A stretch of DNA of 64,000 nt from Palsa-504 sp963844625 (GTDB lineage Bacteria > Actinomycetota > Actinomycetes > Streptosporangiales > Streptosporangiaceae), in the NCBI GenBank assembly GCA_963844625.1, contig CAWJPF010000031.1:62001-126000 (forward strand), written 5' to 3'. A program made the position numbers and the translations under genes. Shown here one piece after another: positions 52,107 to 60,699 of this stretch (within the stretch, counting starts at the first letter, position 1; the number at the start of each line of letters is the position of its first letter). The notes beneath the pieces were generated by a model. The model did no database searches, was not told the DNA's origin, and saw only the letters and a list, made by a program, of their open reading frames with translations.

Positions 52107-53078
52107 TTAGTTGCCCTCCTGTCCGACCTGAACCCGGAACACCCGCAGCGAGGCCAGGCAGCCGAGGAGCACCAGCAGCGCGGTGGTGGTGGCCACGGCG
52201 GCGCCGGGCCCGAAGGCGAGGTTCTTGAACAGCGCGTTGTAGGCGAGGATCGCCAGCGACTGGGTGGCCGTGCCCGGACCGCCGCCGGTCATCACGTAGG
52301 GCAGGTCGAACAGCCCGAAGGCCTGCAGCACGCGGAACATGACCGCGAGCGCGATCGTGGGCCGCAGCAGCGGCAAGGTGATACGCCAGAACGTGTACCA
52401 GCCGGACGCGCCGTCCATTTCCGCCGCCTCGTACACGTCCCCGGGCAGCATGACCAGGCCGGCCAGCACGATGATGGCCACGAACGGCGTCGTCTTCCAG
52501 ATATCGGCGATCATCAGCCCGATGACGGCCGAGCCCGGGGTGCCGAGGATGACCGGGTGACCAAAGCCCAGGGCGCCGAGGAGGTAATCGGCGAGGCCGT
52601 AGGTCCCGTTGTAGATGTAGGCCCACAGCTCGGCGTTGATGACGGTGATCATCGACCATGGGATGAGCAGCAGCGCCATCATCCAGCCGCGCCCGGCGAC
52701 CAGACGCTCGAGCACCAGCGCGATGCAGGTGCCGAGGACCAGCTCGGCCACGACAGTTATCAGGGTGTAGTAGAGGGTGAAGAACAGCGCGTCGCGCCAC
52801 AGTGACGAGTGGAGCAGCAGGTTGTAGTTGCTGAACGTGAAGCCGTCGAGGCTGAAGCCGCTGCCGGTCACGTTCACGTAGTTGAGGCTCATGATGACCG
52901 AGTACACGATCGGGAAGATCGTGACCGCGGCGATGACGACCAGCGCGGGCGCAGAGAAGCCCCAGCCCATCCGGGCCAGCCGTCTTCTGTTGATATCGGG
53001 ACGGGGGACCGGCGGGACGGCGTCGGTCCTCAGCTGACCAGGCGCACTCTGTCCAGAGGCACTTGAGATGGCGGTCAT
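52107..53078 (-). CDS. Sugar ABC transporter permease, MalF type
   Basis: 323 residues from ATG 53076-53078 (MTAISSASGQSAPGQL), with GGAG upstream. First helix APALVVIAAVTIFPIVYSVIMS, EAA loop YEAAEMDGASGWYTFWRITLPLLRP. Pairs with the MalG-type permease. A strong hairpin lies between it and the binding-protein gene. Confidence 0.92.
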   Translation of the reverse strand: MTAISSASGQSAPGQLRTDAVPPVPRPDINRRRLARMGWGFSAPALVVIAAVTIFPIVYSVIMSLNYVNVTGSGFSLDGFTFSNYNLLLHSSLWRDALFFTLYYTLITVVAELVLGTCIALVLERLVAGRGWMMALLLIPWSMITVINAELWAYIYNGTYGLADYLLGALGFGHPVILGTPGSAVIGLMIADIWKTTPFVAIIVLAGLVMLPGDVYEAAEMDGASGWYTFWRITLPLLRPTIALAVMFRVLQAFGLFDLPYVMTGGGPGTATQSLAILAYNALFKNLAFGPGAAVATTTALLVLLGCLASLRVFRVQVGQEGN

Positions 53079-53166
53079 GGGTAACTCCTCGCGGCCGGCG
53101 GCCGAGATAAGTAGAGCCGAGATGAGTAGAGGGGTGCTGCTAGCCGGCGGCCCAGGCGACCGCCGG

Positions 53167-53195
53167 GGGCCGGGAAGCGGATCGCTTCCCGGCCC
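53167..53195 (-). terminator. Perfect 13-bp intercistronic hairpin
   Basis: GGGCCGGGAAGCG (53167-53179), loop GAT, CGCTTCCCGGCCC (53183-53195). It lies between the binding-protein and permease genes, where partial termination or RNA protection often keeps binding protein in excess over permease. Confidence 0.75.
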
Positions 53196-53214
53196 AGGCA
53201 GCACGGCGGATGGG

Positions 53215-54615
53215 TCACAATCCGCCGTTGGATGTGCTGGATAGTGCGGTGGTGGCCGCGGACTGCATGGACGCTACCGCCGCTGACGGAGAGGCCGACC
53301 CGGCCAGGGCTGCGTTCACGTTCTGGTAAATCGCGGTGGACAGCGCCGGGTACTCGGGCGTGCCCGCGGGCCGCGGGACCAGCCTGGTCTTCGGCACGAC
53401 GGCAAACACCGGGTTCGAGGCGATGGTCGCGGGCGAGGTGCGCACGGCCTGGACGGTGGAGATGAACCCGTACTTCTGGGACAGGATGTTCTGCGCCGTG
53501 GTGCTCGACATCCACTGGATGAACGTCAGGTCCGCGCCCAGGTGAGCGCTGTGCGGGTTGATGTACAGGTTCCAGCCGCCGATGTTGGAGTAGCCGGGGT
53601 ACCCCTGGCCCGCGAAGGTCGGCAGCGGCGCGACGCCGACCTGGCTCGCGGTGAGCTTGCCGCCGCTGGACGGAGTAATGGCGGCTGTGTAGGCGTAGTC
53701 CCAGTTGCGCAGGAACGCGGCGTTGCCTCCACCGAAGGTGTTCATCGCCTGCGGCTCCTGGAACGTGGTCACCGCGGCCGGGCTGGCGCCGGAGGTGATC
53801 AGGCTGCGCATGAACGTGACGGCCTTGAGGGCCGCGGGTGAGTTGAGCGTGGCCGTGGTGTAGGAGCTGTTCGTCGGCGAGCCGCCCGCGGAGGTCAGGT
53901 ATTCCATGAAGTTGCAGGTCAGGCCCTCGTACGAGTCGCCTTGCCAGACGAAGCCGTACTTGACGCTGCCGTTGCTGGCCAGCGTCTTGGCGTCGGTCTC
54001 GAGCTGCTCCCAGGTCTGCGGTACCGCCATGTGGTACTTGGCGAGCAGGTCCTTGCGGTAGTACAGGAAGCCCTGGTCCTCGAACAGCGGCGAACCGTAG
54101 ACCAGGCCCTTGTAGCTGGCGCCTGCGACCAGACCGGGAGCGAACTTGCTCCAGTAGCTGGCGGGGAGGTACTTCGACAGCGGGACGGCCAGCTGGTGCG
54201 CGCCGAACTGGGCCGGCCAGATCACGTCGCCCATGAACACGTCGGGAGTGGTCGAGCCGCCGGAGATCTGGGTGGCCACCGTGGCCCGGTAGGTGTCGGT
54301 GTCGGTCGGCGCGGACACCAGGGTCACCTTGATGTTCGGGTACTGCTTCTCGAACGCGTTGATCAGCACGGTCCGGGCGTCGTTGGCGCCGGTGCCGCTC
54401 AGCGGACTGGCCTCCCAGACGATGCTGCCGGACGTCGTCGAACCCACACTGCTACTCGATCCGGCGCTGGTGCTAGTACCGGCCGCGCTGCTGCTACTGC
54501 TGCTGCTCCCGCCACCACAGGCGGCCAGGGTCAGCACCGTGACGCCCGCGAGGGCGGTAAGTCCAAGTCCCCCCTTTAGCCGGGCAGGGGATCTTCTGAA
54601 ACTTCTTCGTGACAT
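53215..54615 (-). CDS. Extracellular sugar-binding lipoprotein of the ABC importer
   Basis: 466 residues from ATG 54613-54615 (MSRRSFRR) with AGGAGGAG upstream. Signal peptide (GLTALAGVTVLTLAAC) with lipobox LAAC, then a Gly/Ser/Thr-rich spacer. The core is a family 1 solute-binding fold (IVWEASPLSGTGANDARTVLINAFEKQYPNIKVTLV, VFMGDVIWPAQF, WEQLETDAKTL). Sugar unknown; the GH13 enzyme suggests an alpha-glucoside or oligosaccharide. First gene of the importer, 99 bp after the LacI regulator. Confidence 0.92.
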   Translation of the reverse strand: MSRRSFRRSPARLKGGLGLTALAGVTVLTLAACGGGSSSSSSSAAGTSTSAGSSSSVGSTTSGSIVWEASPLSGTGANDARTVLINAFEKQYPNIKVTLVSAPTDTDTYRATVATQISGGSTTPDVFMGDVIWPAQFGAHQLAVPLSKYLPASYWSKFAPGLVAGASYKGLVYGSPLFEDQGFLYYRKDLLAKYHMAVPQTWEQLETDAKTLASNGSVKYGFVWQGDSYEGLTCNFMEYLTSAGGSPTNSSYTTATLNSPAALKAVTFMRSLITSGASPAAVTTFQEPQAMNTFGGGNAAFLRNWDYAYTAAITPSSGGKLTASQVGVAPLPTFAGQGYPGYSNIGGWNLYINPHSAHLGADLTFIQWMSSTTAQNILSQKYGFISTVQAVRTSPATIASNPVFAVVPKTRLVPRPAGTPEYPALSTAIYQNVNAALAGSASPSAAVASMQSAATTALSSTSNGGL

Positions 54616-54714
54616 TTGTGCTCCTCCTGGGCTATGCCCTTGACCTGTGGGCCGTTCGTGATGCCCGTGCATCGACCGAATCTTCTTTGACCGGCCCCAT
54701 GGGTCGCCGGCCGC

Positions 54715-55755
54715 TCATGCGACACCTGCGACCGCGTACATTGCAGAACTCGTCCTGGCCACCATGGACAACGGCAGCTCCTCCCGCAGTGGCCGCACCA
54801 GCTGGGCGCGGATCTGCGCGCACAGCCGGCTGGCCCCGCGCGCTCCGCTTTCGGCTAGCGGCTGGTGGACCGTCGACAGCCCGAGCTGGGCTGCGGACTC
54901 GATATCGTCGTAGCCGACCACCGAGAGGTCGTCGGGAACCGAATGGCCGGACTTCTCGGCCGCGGCCAGGACGCCGATGGCCTGAGTGTCCGAGGCCGCG
55001 AAGATCGCGGTCGGCGGGTCGGGCAGGTCGAGCAGCTCCTGCGCCATCGACGCGGCCTCCGAGGCCGCGTGCTCGCCGAGCCGGACGATCGCGGGATCGT
55101 AGCTGATCCGGTGCCGCAACAACGTCCGCCGGTAGCCGAGCAGGCGGCGCCGGGTCGACAGGAAGCCAAGGTCGCCGGCGGGGGAGTCCCCGATGAAGCC
55201 GATCCTGCGGTGGCCCAGGGCGATCAGGTGCTCAGTCGCCAGCGACCCGCCCCGAATGTCGTCGACGACCGTGCAGGGCACACCGGGCGCTTCCACGTCC
55301 ACCATGACCAGCGGCACGCCGGCATGGCGCAGCGCGGCCAGCTGAGTGTCGCTCAGCCGCAGGGACATCACGACCGCGCCGTCAGCTTCGTGCCGCGTGG
55401 TCAGCGCGGCCACGTGCCGGTCTCGCTGATCTGGCGTCTCGACGTTGTGCACCACGGTGTCGAAGCCCTCGTCGTCGAGCACGCCGATGGCCCCGGCCAG
55501 CCGGGCGGCGGCCGAGGGACGGGTCAGGAAGGGCACGAGGATGACGACGGTGCGGGTATGCCCCCGGGAGAGGCTCTCCGCCGAGCGGCTCGGCCGGTAG
55601 TTGAGGCGCTGGATGACTTCCATGACCCGCCTGCGAGTGTGCTCCCTGACATTGGGACTCTCGTTCAGGACTCGGGATACCGTGCCGACGCTGACACCGG
55701 CGGTGGCGGCTACCTCCGCGATGTTTACCCGATGGGCCGATTTCAGCCGACTCAC
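54715..55755 (-). CDS. LacI family transcriptional regulator of the sugar operon
   Basis: 346 residues, GTG 55753-55755 with GGGAGAGG upstream. HTH NIAEVAATAGVSVGTVSRVLNESPNV, hinge YRPSRSAESLSRGHTRTV, and ligand core (CTVVDDIRGGSLATEHLIALGHRRIGFIG, LSVVGYDDIESAAQLGLSTV). It is at the head of the sugar ABC operon, so it probably controls it and its own promoter through the TGGAA box 38 bp upstream. Inducer unknown. Confidence 0.9.
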   Translation of the reverse strand: MSRLKSAHRVNIAEVAATAGVSVGTVSRVLNESPNVREHTRRRVMEVIQRLNYRPSRSAESLSRGHTRTVVILVPFLTRPSAAARLAGAIGVLDDEGFDTVVHNVETPDQRDRHVAALTTRHEADGAVVMSLRLSDTQLAALRHAGVPLVMVDVEAPGVPCTVVDDIRGGSLATEHLIALGHRRIGFIGDSPAGDLGFLSTRRRLLGYRRTLLRHRISYDPAIVRLGEHAASEAASMAQELLDLPDPPTAIFAASDTQAIGVLAAAEKSGHSVPDDLSVVGYDDIESAAQLGLSTVHQPLAESGARGASRLCAQIRAQLVRPLREELPLSMVARTSSAMYAVAGVA

Positions 55756-56189
55756 CTCTCCCGGCTTCGCTGCCAGAGCGGCTGCTCTTGCATGGAACCG
55801 CTTCCATTTAGAGGTACTCCTCGCGTCGGCGAGGAGTCAAGCAACAGGCCTGACTCATTTAGGTCACATAATGACGTCAGTAACCTCATTATCCCAGCTC
55901 AGAGCCGTTAACGTGGCTTTAACCTGCCCGCGCTTAACTTTGGGACGCACATGGCTCAGGACTCTTTCCGGGACAAGTTACAGCTCCCGCACTTGGCCTG
56001 ACTTGAGTGACACGCCGAGTCCAGTGGAAATTGTGTGACTTGCCGGCCTGCCCGCCAGGGATAGGCACGCCTGGCCGCAAGCCGAATTATCTCTGCTAGC
56101 TTCCTGGAGCTGACCCAAGAAGATACGGTGTACGGGTATCAGAGCAGTAAATTTTCCTGCATCGCTTCGGCGGAGGAAGGATTACGGGC
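55756..56189. other. Divergent regulatory region between the LacI gene and kdd
   Basis: 434 bp without a gene. It holds the LacI box (55793-55806), an AT-richer middle with a TGACGTCA palindrome at 55872-55879, and, just before kdd, the ribosome site GGAGGAAGG. It must contain the promoter of the lysine genes, but I could not place it with confidence. Confidence 0.5.
55793..55806. promoter_or_regulatory. LacI-family operator
   Basis: TGGAACCGCTTCCA is a near-perfect palindrome with the central CG and the TGGAA/TTCCA arms of GalR/CcpA-type sites. It lies 38 bp before the GTG of the lacI-type gene. Confidence 0.7.
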
Positions 56190-57347
56190 ATGACCAGGCC
56201 GTCGCCGTCCGGACTGCATCCCGAGGCGGGATCGCCACTAGGGCTACACCGAGTGATCGAGCCGTCAGGTGTTCTCCCGCAAGCGGCGTGGCGGCTGGAA
56301 CCACACCACCCGGGCGGCGCGATCGCCGCCGATGAGGTCCTGGTCAGGGTGGACCGGCTGAACCTGGACGCCGCTTCCTACCGCCAGATCCGCGAAACCT
56401 ACGGTGACGACCCCGACAAGATCAGGGCGGCCGTTCTCGAGATCATCGCCACCCGCGGCAAGATGCAGAACCCGGTCACCGGCTCAGGCGGCATGCTCAC
56501 CGGCACGGTAGAACAGGCGGGCCCCGACTCCCCCCTGGGCCTCAAGCCCGGCCAGCGCATCGCCACCCTGGTCTCCCTCACCCTTACCCCCCTGACCATC
56601 ACCGACTCCCTCTACCGCTGGACCGCCCAGTCCGAGCAAGTCCCCTGCGAAGGCCACGCCATCCTCTTCGCCCGCTCCATAGCCGCCGTACTCCCCGACG
56701 ACCTCCCCATCCCCCTCTCCCTAGCCGTAATGGACGTCTGCGGTGCCCCCGCCCTGACGCGACGCGTGGTAAAGGCCGCTCGAGCCAATGCGAGCGCGAC
56801 GGAGGAAGTGCGAGTCCTGATCATCGGCGCCGCCGGCAAGAGCGGTTCCCTGTCCGCCGCCGCCGCCCGCCAAGCTGGCGCCACCAAGATCATCGGCGTA
56901 GTCCCCACCGGAGCCGAAGCGGTCCTGCTACGTGACCCCCTCGGCGACGGGAGTACGGGTAATGGCGACGGGCCGGAGTCCGCCACCACCCCCCTGGTCG
57001 ACGAGATAGTAATCGCCGACGCTAGAGACCCCGTGGGCCTGGCAGAGAAAGTGCAGGCTGCCGGAGGACCCGCGGACGTGACCGTGGTCTGCGTCGACGT
57101 CCCCGGCTGCGAGGGCGGGGCGATTCTGTCCACCGCCCAAGGCGGCACAGTGATCTTCTTCAGCATGGCGACGTCCTTCAGTTCCGCGGCGCTGAGCGCG
57201 GAGGGACTCGCCGCCGACGTGACCATGCTGGTGGGCAACGGGTACGTACCTGGCCATGCCGAGCTCGCGCTCGACCTGATCCGCGCGACACCGGCGCTGC
57301 GCGCCCTGTTCGAGCGCCGTATCCGGCACGAGGGAGGCCAGCCATGA
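56190..57347 (+). CDS. kdd: L-erythro-3,5-diaminohexanoate dehydrogenase
   Basis: 385 residues. NAD(P)-dependent oxidation of 3,5-diaminohexanoate to 5-amino-3-oxohexanoate in lysine fermentation. The family word MQNPVTGSGGMLTGTV is present near residue 91; the Rossmann motif is VLIIGAAGKSGSLSAAAARQAGA; the C-terminus has MLVGNGYVPGHAELALDL. ATG 56190 follows GGAGGAAGG. It overlaps kamD by 4 bp. The middle of the gene (56500-56800) has runs of C-ending codons. Confidence 0.93.
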   Translation: MTRPSPSGLHPEAGSPLGLHRVIEPSGVLPQAAWRLEPHHPGGAIAADEVLVRVDRLNLDAASYRQIRETYGDDPDKIRAAVLEIIATRGKMQNPVTGSGGMLTGTVEQAGPDSPLGLKPGQRIATLVSLTLTPLTITDSLYRWTAQSEQVPCEGHAILFARSIAAVLPDDLPIPLSLAVMDVCGAPALTRRVVKAARANASATEEVRVLIIGAAGKSGSLSAAAARQAGATKIIGVVPTGAEAVLLRDPLGDGSTGNGDGPESATTPLVDEIVIADARDPVGLAEKVQAAGGPADVTVVCVDVPGCEGGAILSTAQGGTVIFFSMATSFSSAALSAEGLAADVTMLVGNGYVPGHAELALDLIRATPALRALFERRIRHEGGQP

Positions 57348-58900
57348 CGGGGAAGCTCAACCTGGATCCCGCCATCGTGAACCAGGCGCGCGAACTGGCC
57401 AGACTGGCGGGACAGCCGGTGACGGACCTGGCGCGCACCCACACCACCGTGTCGGTGGAACGTGCCGTGCTGCGGCTGGCCGGGCTGGACGGGGCGGACG
57501 ATGACGGGATGCCCTGGGTCAACCGGCTCACCAACGCGGTCCGCGAGTCGGTCGGGCTTGAGCACGGGGTGGCCCTGCCGGTCTGGGACGCGATGCTGGC
57601 CGGCGACTATCCCGACCTGCGTACGCTGGCCGTCGACGCGACGGCGGGACTGGTCAAGTTCCGTCTCCCCGCGGGGCACGAGGCTGACGCGTCGCGGGAA
57701 ACCGCGGCCCGTTCGGTGAAAAAAGGAATTTCCCGGATCGATGCCCAGCGGGTGGAGCGGGACCGCATGCTGGCCGCTACCTCGAACCCGCCGATGCCCT
57801 GGATCTACCTGATCGTCGCGACCGGCGATATCTACGAGGACATCCCGCAGGCCCAGGCGGCGGCGCGGGAGGGCGCGGACATCATCGCGGTGATCAGGTC
57901 GACCGGGCAGTCACTGCTCGACTACGTGCCCGAGGGTGCCACCCGGGAGGGCTACGCCGGGACCTACGCCACCCAGGAGAATTTCCGGCTGATGCGGTCC
58001 GCCCTCGATGACGTGTCCCGGGAGCTCGGGCGCTACGTCCGGCTGACCAACTACGCCTCCGGCCTGTGCATGCCGGAGATCGCCTCGCTGGCCGGGCTGG
58101 AGCGGCTGGACATGATGCTGAATGACTGCATGTACGGGATCATCTTCCGCGACATCAACCCGGTCCGGACGTTCATCGACCAGCGGTTCTCCCGGCAGGT
58201 GCACGCGCGGGCCGGCATCGTGATCAACACCGGCGAGGACAACTACCTGACCACCGCCGACGCAGTGGACGCGGCGCATACGGTGGTGGTGTCGCAGCTG
58301 CTCAACGAGTACTTCGGCCGCGAGGCCGGGCTCGCCGACAGCCAGCTCGGGCTCGGGCACGCATTCGAGATCAACCCCGAGGTCCCTGACTCGTTCCTGC
58401 TCGAGCTGGCGCACGCGCAGCTGATCAGGGAGCTGTTCCCGGACGCGCCGCTGAAGTACATGCCGCCGACTAAGCACATGACCGGCAACATCTTCGGCGG
58501 CTACCTGCTGGACGCGTTCTTCAACCTGTGCGGCGTGATGACCGACCAGTCGATCCTGCTCATCGGCATGATGACCGAGGGCATCCATACGCCGTTCCTG
58601 TCCGATCGCGACCTGGCCCTTGAGAACGTCCGCTACGTGCGGCGGGCCGCCGGGCAGCTGGGCGGCTCGTTCCGGCCCGAGCCCGACGGCTTCGTGGCCC
58701 GGCGGGCCCGGCAGGTGCTCGCTGACGCCGTCGACCTGCTGCGCACGATCGGCTCGCAGGGCCTGCTGACCGCGATCGCCGAGGGGACGTTCGGGGTGAC
58801 CAAGCGCCCGCCCGACGGCGGCCGCGGCCTGGATGGAGTGGTGGAGCGCGCGGAGGGTTACTACAACCCCGCGGCCCAGCTTCTGGAGGTGAATCCATGA
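57344..58900 (+). CDS. kamD: Lysine 5,6-aminomutase alpha subunit
   Basis: 518 residues. Catalytic TIM-barrel subunit of the adenosylcobalamin/PLP enzyme that turns beta-lysine into 3,5-diaminohexanoate. Conserved stretches: MPWIYLIVATGDIYEDIPQA, FRLMRSALDDVSRELGRYV, LCMPEIASLAGLERLDMMLNDCMYGIIFRDIN, INTGEDNYLTTADAV and the PPTKHMTGNIFGGY loop. Length is normal. Coupled to kdd and kamE by 4-bp overlaps. Confidence 0.95.
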   Translation: MTGKLNLDPAIVNQARELARLAGQPVTDLARTHTTVSVERAVLRLAGLDGADDDGMPWVNRLTNAVRESVGLEHGVALPVWDAMLAGDYPDLRTLAVDATAGLVKFRLPAGHEADASRETAARSVKKGISRIDAQRVERDRMLAATSNPPMPWIYLIVATGDIYEDIPQAQAAAREGADIIAVIRSTGQSLLDYVPEGATREGYAGTYATQENFRLMRSALDDVSRELGRYVRLTNYASGLCMPEIASLAGLERLDMMLNDCMYGIIFRDINPVRTFIDQRFSRQVHARAGIVINTGEDNYLTTADAVDAAHTVVVSQLLNEYFGREAGLADSQLGLGHAFEINPEVPDSFLLELAHAQLIRELFPDAPLKYMPPTKHMTGNIFGGYLLDAFFNLCGVMTDQSILLIGMMTEGIHTPFLSDRDLALENVRYVRRAAGQLGGSFRPEPDGFVARRARQVLADAVDLLRTIGSQGLLTAIAEGTFGVTKRPPDGGRGLDGVVERAEGYYNPAAQLLEVNP

Positions 58901-59694
58901 GCCTGACCGGGATCGTGCGGCCGTACGGCGACACCACCGGGGACGGGCGGGTGCAGCTGTCGTTCACGCTGCCCGTGCCGTTCGGCGACGAGGCGGAACG
59001 GGCCCGCGCCGAAGGCGCCGCGCTGCAGCTCGCGGCCAAGATGGGGCTGGACCCGGCGATGGTCGTGCACGCCAAGGGGATGGGGCCCGACTTCACGTTC
59101 TTCATCGTCTACGGGCGGGTCAGCCACGTGGTCGACTTGTCGGCCGTGACGGTCGCCGAGCGGGAGTTCCCCGTGTTGCCCGCGGCGGAGGTGAACCTGC
59201 GGATCCGTTCGGCGCTTGGTCGCAAGCTGGTCGTGGTGGGTGCGTGCATCGGCACCGACGCGCACACCGTCGGCATCGATGCGATCCTCAACGTGAAGGG
59301 GCACGCGGGGGAGAAGGGACTGGAGTACTACCGCGAGATCCGCGTGGTGAACATGGGCGCGCAGGTCGGCGTGGCGGACCTGGTGGCGCGCGCCGCGGCC
59401 GAGCACGCGGACGCCGTCCTGGTCAGCCAGGTCGTCACCCAGCGCGACGCCCACCTGTCGAACACCAGGGAGATGGCCGCGGCGTTCAGCGACCAGCTGG
59501 GCGCCGGGCGCCCGCTGCTGGTGGCGGGCGGCCCGCGGTTCGATCCGGGCGCGGCGCGCGATCTCGGCGTGGACAAGATCTTCGGGCGGGGCACGACGCC
59601 GGGCGAGGTGGCCAGTTACCTGGTGCACGCGCTGGCCCCGGAGGGTCCAGGGGGGCTGTCCCCCCGGGTTAACACGCAGGACGCTGTCGCGTGA
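58897..59694 (+). CDS. kamE: Lysine 5,6-aminomutase beta subunit (cobalamin-binding)
   Basis: 265 residues. Cobalamin-binding Rossmann-like subunit. The B12 ligand motif is CIGTDAHTVGIDA (His in DAHTVG), and the PLP-anchoring lysine is in ILNVKGHAGEKG. The N-terminal dimerisation part and the VVNMGAQVGVADLV segment are intact. The C-terminal ~15 residues (EGPGGLSPRVNTQD) are encoded by a short piece of the G/C-tract repeat (59644-59669), replacing the normal tail. It overlaps kal by 4 bp. Confidence 0.95.
   Translation: MSLTGIVRPYGDTTGDGRVQLSFTLPVPFGDEAERARAEGAALQLAAKMGLDPAMVVHAKGMGPDFTFFIVYGRVSHVVDLSAVTVAEREFPVLPAAEVNLRIRSALGRKLVVVGACIGTDAHTVGIDAILNVKGHAGEKGLEYYREIRVVNMGAQVGVADLVARAAAEHADAVLVSQVVTQRDAHLSNTREMAAAFSDQLGAGRPLLVAGGPRFDPGAARDLGVDKIFGRGTTPGEVASYLVHALAPEGPGGLSPRVNTQDAVA
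59644..59669 (+). repeat. Fragment of the G/C-tract repeat in the kamE 3' end
   Basis: G6 and C6 tracts around CTGT, ending CCCCCCGGG, resemble one end of the copy at 46303-46380 (G6-ATCGCT-C6-GGG). Too short for certain assignment. Confidence 0.45.
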
Positions 59695-60086
59695 GCGGCC
59701 GCCCGCCCGCCTCCGCCGGCCTGACCGTGACCCACCGCCGGTACGTCAAGTACGGGGACGCCCATTACGGCGGGAATCTGGTGGACGGCGCCTACGTACT
59801 CGGGCTGTTCGGCGATGTGGCGACCGAGGTCTGCATCCGGACGGACGGTGACGAGGGGCTGTTCGCGTCCTACTCCGACGTGCAGTTCCGCGCGCCGGTA
59901 CTGGCCGGTGACATCATCGAGGCGACCGCCACTGTCACCGCCGTCGGCCGGCGCAGCAGGCAACTCGCCCTCGAGGCGCGGGTGGTGTGCCGGGCTGATC
60001 CCTCGCGAGGCGAGTCCGTGGCCTCGGTGCTGAGCGAACCCGTCATCGTGGCCACCGCCACCGGAACCGTGGTCGTGCCCGCCTAG
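59691..60086 (+). CDS. kal: 3-aminobutyryl-CoA ammonia-lyase
   Basis: 131 residues, hot-dog fold. Deaminates L-3-aminobutyryl-CoA to crotonyl-CoA in lysine fermentation. Signatures: VKYGDAHYGGNLVDGAYVLGLFGDVATE and LFASYSDVQFRAPVLAGDIIEATATV. GTG start overlapping the kamE stop. The stop codon shares a CTAG with the stop of the convergent marR-type gene. No gene for the preceding enzyme Kce is in the window. Confidence 0.93.
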   Translation: MSGRPPASAGLTVTHRRYVKYGDAHYGGNLVDGAYVLGLFGDVATEVCIRTDGDEGLFASYSDVQFRAPVLAGDIIEATATVTAVGRRSRQLALEARVVCRADPSRGESVASVLSEPVIVATATGTVVVPA

Positions 60087-60502
60087 CTGTTGCGCTCGCC
60101 GTCGCGTGCGGCGACGAACTCGCTGAGAACAGCCGCGAGATCATGCAACTGGTCCAGGTGAGCCCGCGTCAGCTTCTGCAGTACCAGGTCACCTTCCACG
60201 GTCAGGCCGACTCGTACCACCCGGCCGTCATCGGGATCCGCTATCCGCTCGACCAGGCCCGCGGCTTCCGCCCGGTTCACCAGCTCCGCCGCGCTGTGCG
60301 GCCGCAGGAGGAGGTAACCGGCCAGGTCGCCCACGGTGGGCGGCCGGGTGCCCGGGTGTCCCTTGATGGCCACAAGCAGCTGGTGCTGAACGTGGGTAAG
60401 GCCGGCCGCTTGCGCCTGGTCTTCGCTCCAGCGCTGGAAGCGCCGCAAGGTAACCCGGAACTCCAGCAGCCTTTCGAAGTCCTCCCGGGCAAGCGGGGAC
60501 AT
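60083..60502 (-). CDS. MarR family transcriptional regulator
   Basis: 139 residues from ATG 60500-60502 (MSPLAREDFERLLEFR), chosen for the GGAAGG eight bases upstream; ATG 60532 is in frame too. Winged helix: THVQHQLLVAIKGHPG, TVGDLAGYLLLRPHSAAELVNRAEAAGLVERI, wing DPDDGRVVRVGLT. Palindromes of the form TATCGT-N3-ACGATA lie in the divergent region before the small gene at 60700. Convergent with kal, so it may or may not regulate the lysine operon. Confidence 0.87.
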   Translation of the reverse strand: MSPLAREDFERLLEFRVTLRRFQRWSEDQAQAAGLTHVQHQLLVAIKGHPGTRPPTVGDLAGYLLLRPHSAAELVNRAEAAGLVERIADPDDGRVVRVGLTVEGDLVLQKLTRAHLDQLHDLAAVLSEFVAARDGERNS

Positions 60503-60657
60503 GGTCACCTTCCAAGCCTTTGAGGGCGTCATTCGCAAAGGCACTATATCGTAGCGCGACTGACCGTGGCCATGGCGCGAAACACGCGTGACTCGTGTTG
60601 CAAACACGATCCTAATATCGATTTTGGCTCCGGGAGACGCCCTTCAATGTCTATGAA

Positions 60658-60672
60658 TATCGTGCTACGATA
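60658..60672. promoter_or_regulatory. Candidate MarR operator
   Basis: TATCGT-GCT-ACGATA is a perfect 6+6 palindrome. A matching TATCGT half-site with following GC lies at 60547-60552, between the palindrome and the marR-type gene. Confidence 0.6.
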
Positions 60673-60699
60673 ATTCATGCTTCGAAGGTGGTAGCGAAG

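Noticed and set aside
55872..55879. TGACGTCA palindrome in the kdd upstream region
   Set aside because: Eight-base palindrome alone is expected by chance; no second copy nearby.
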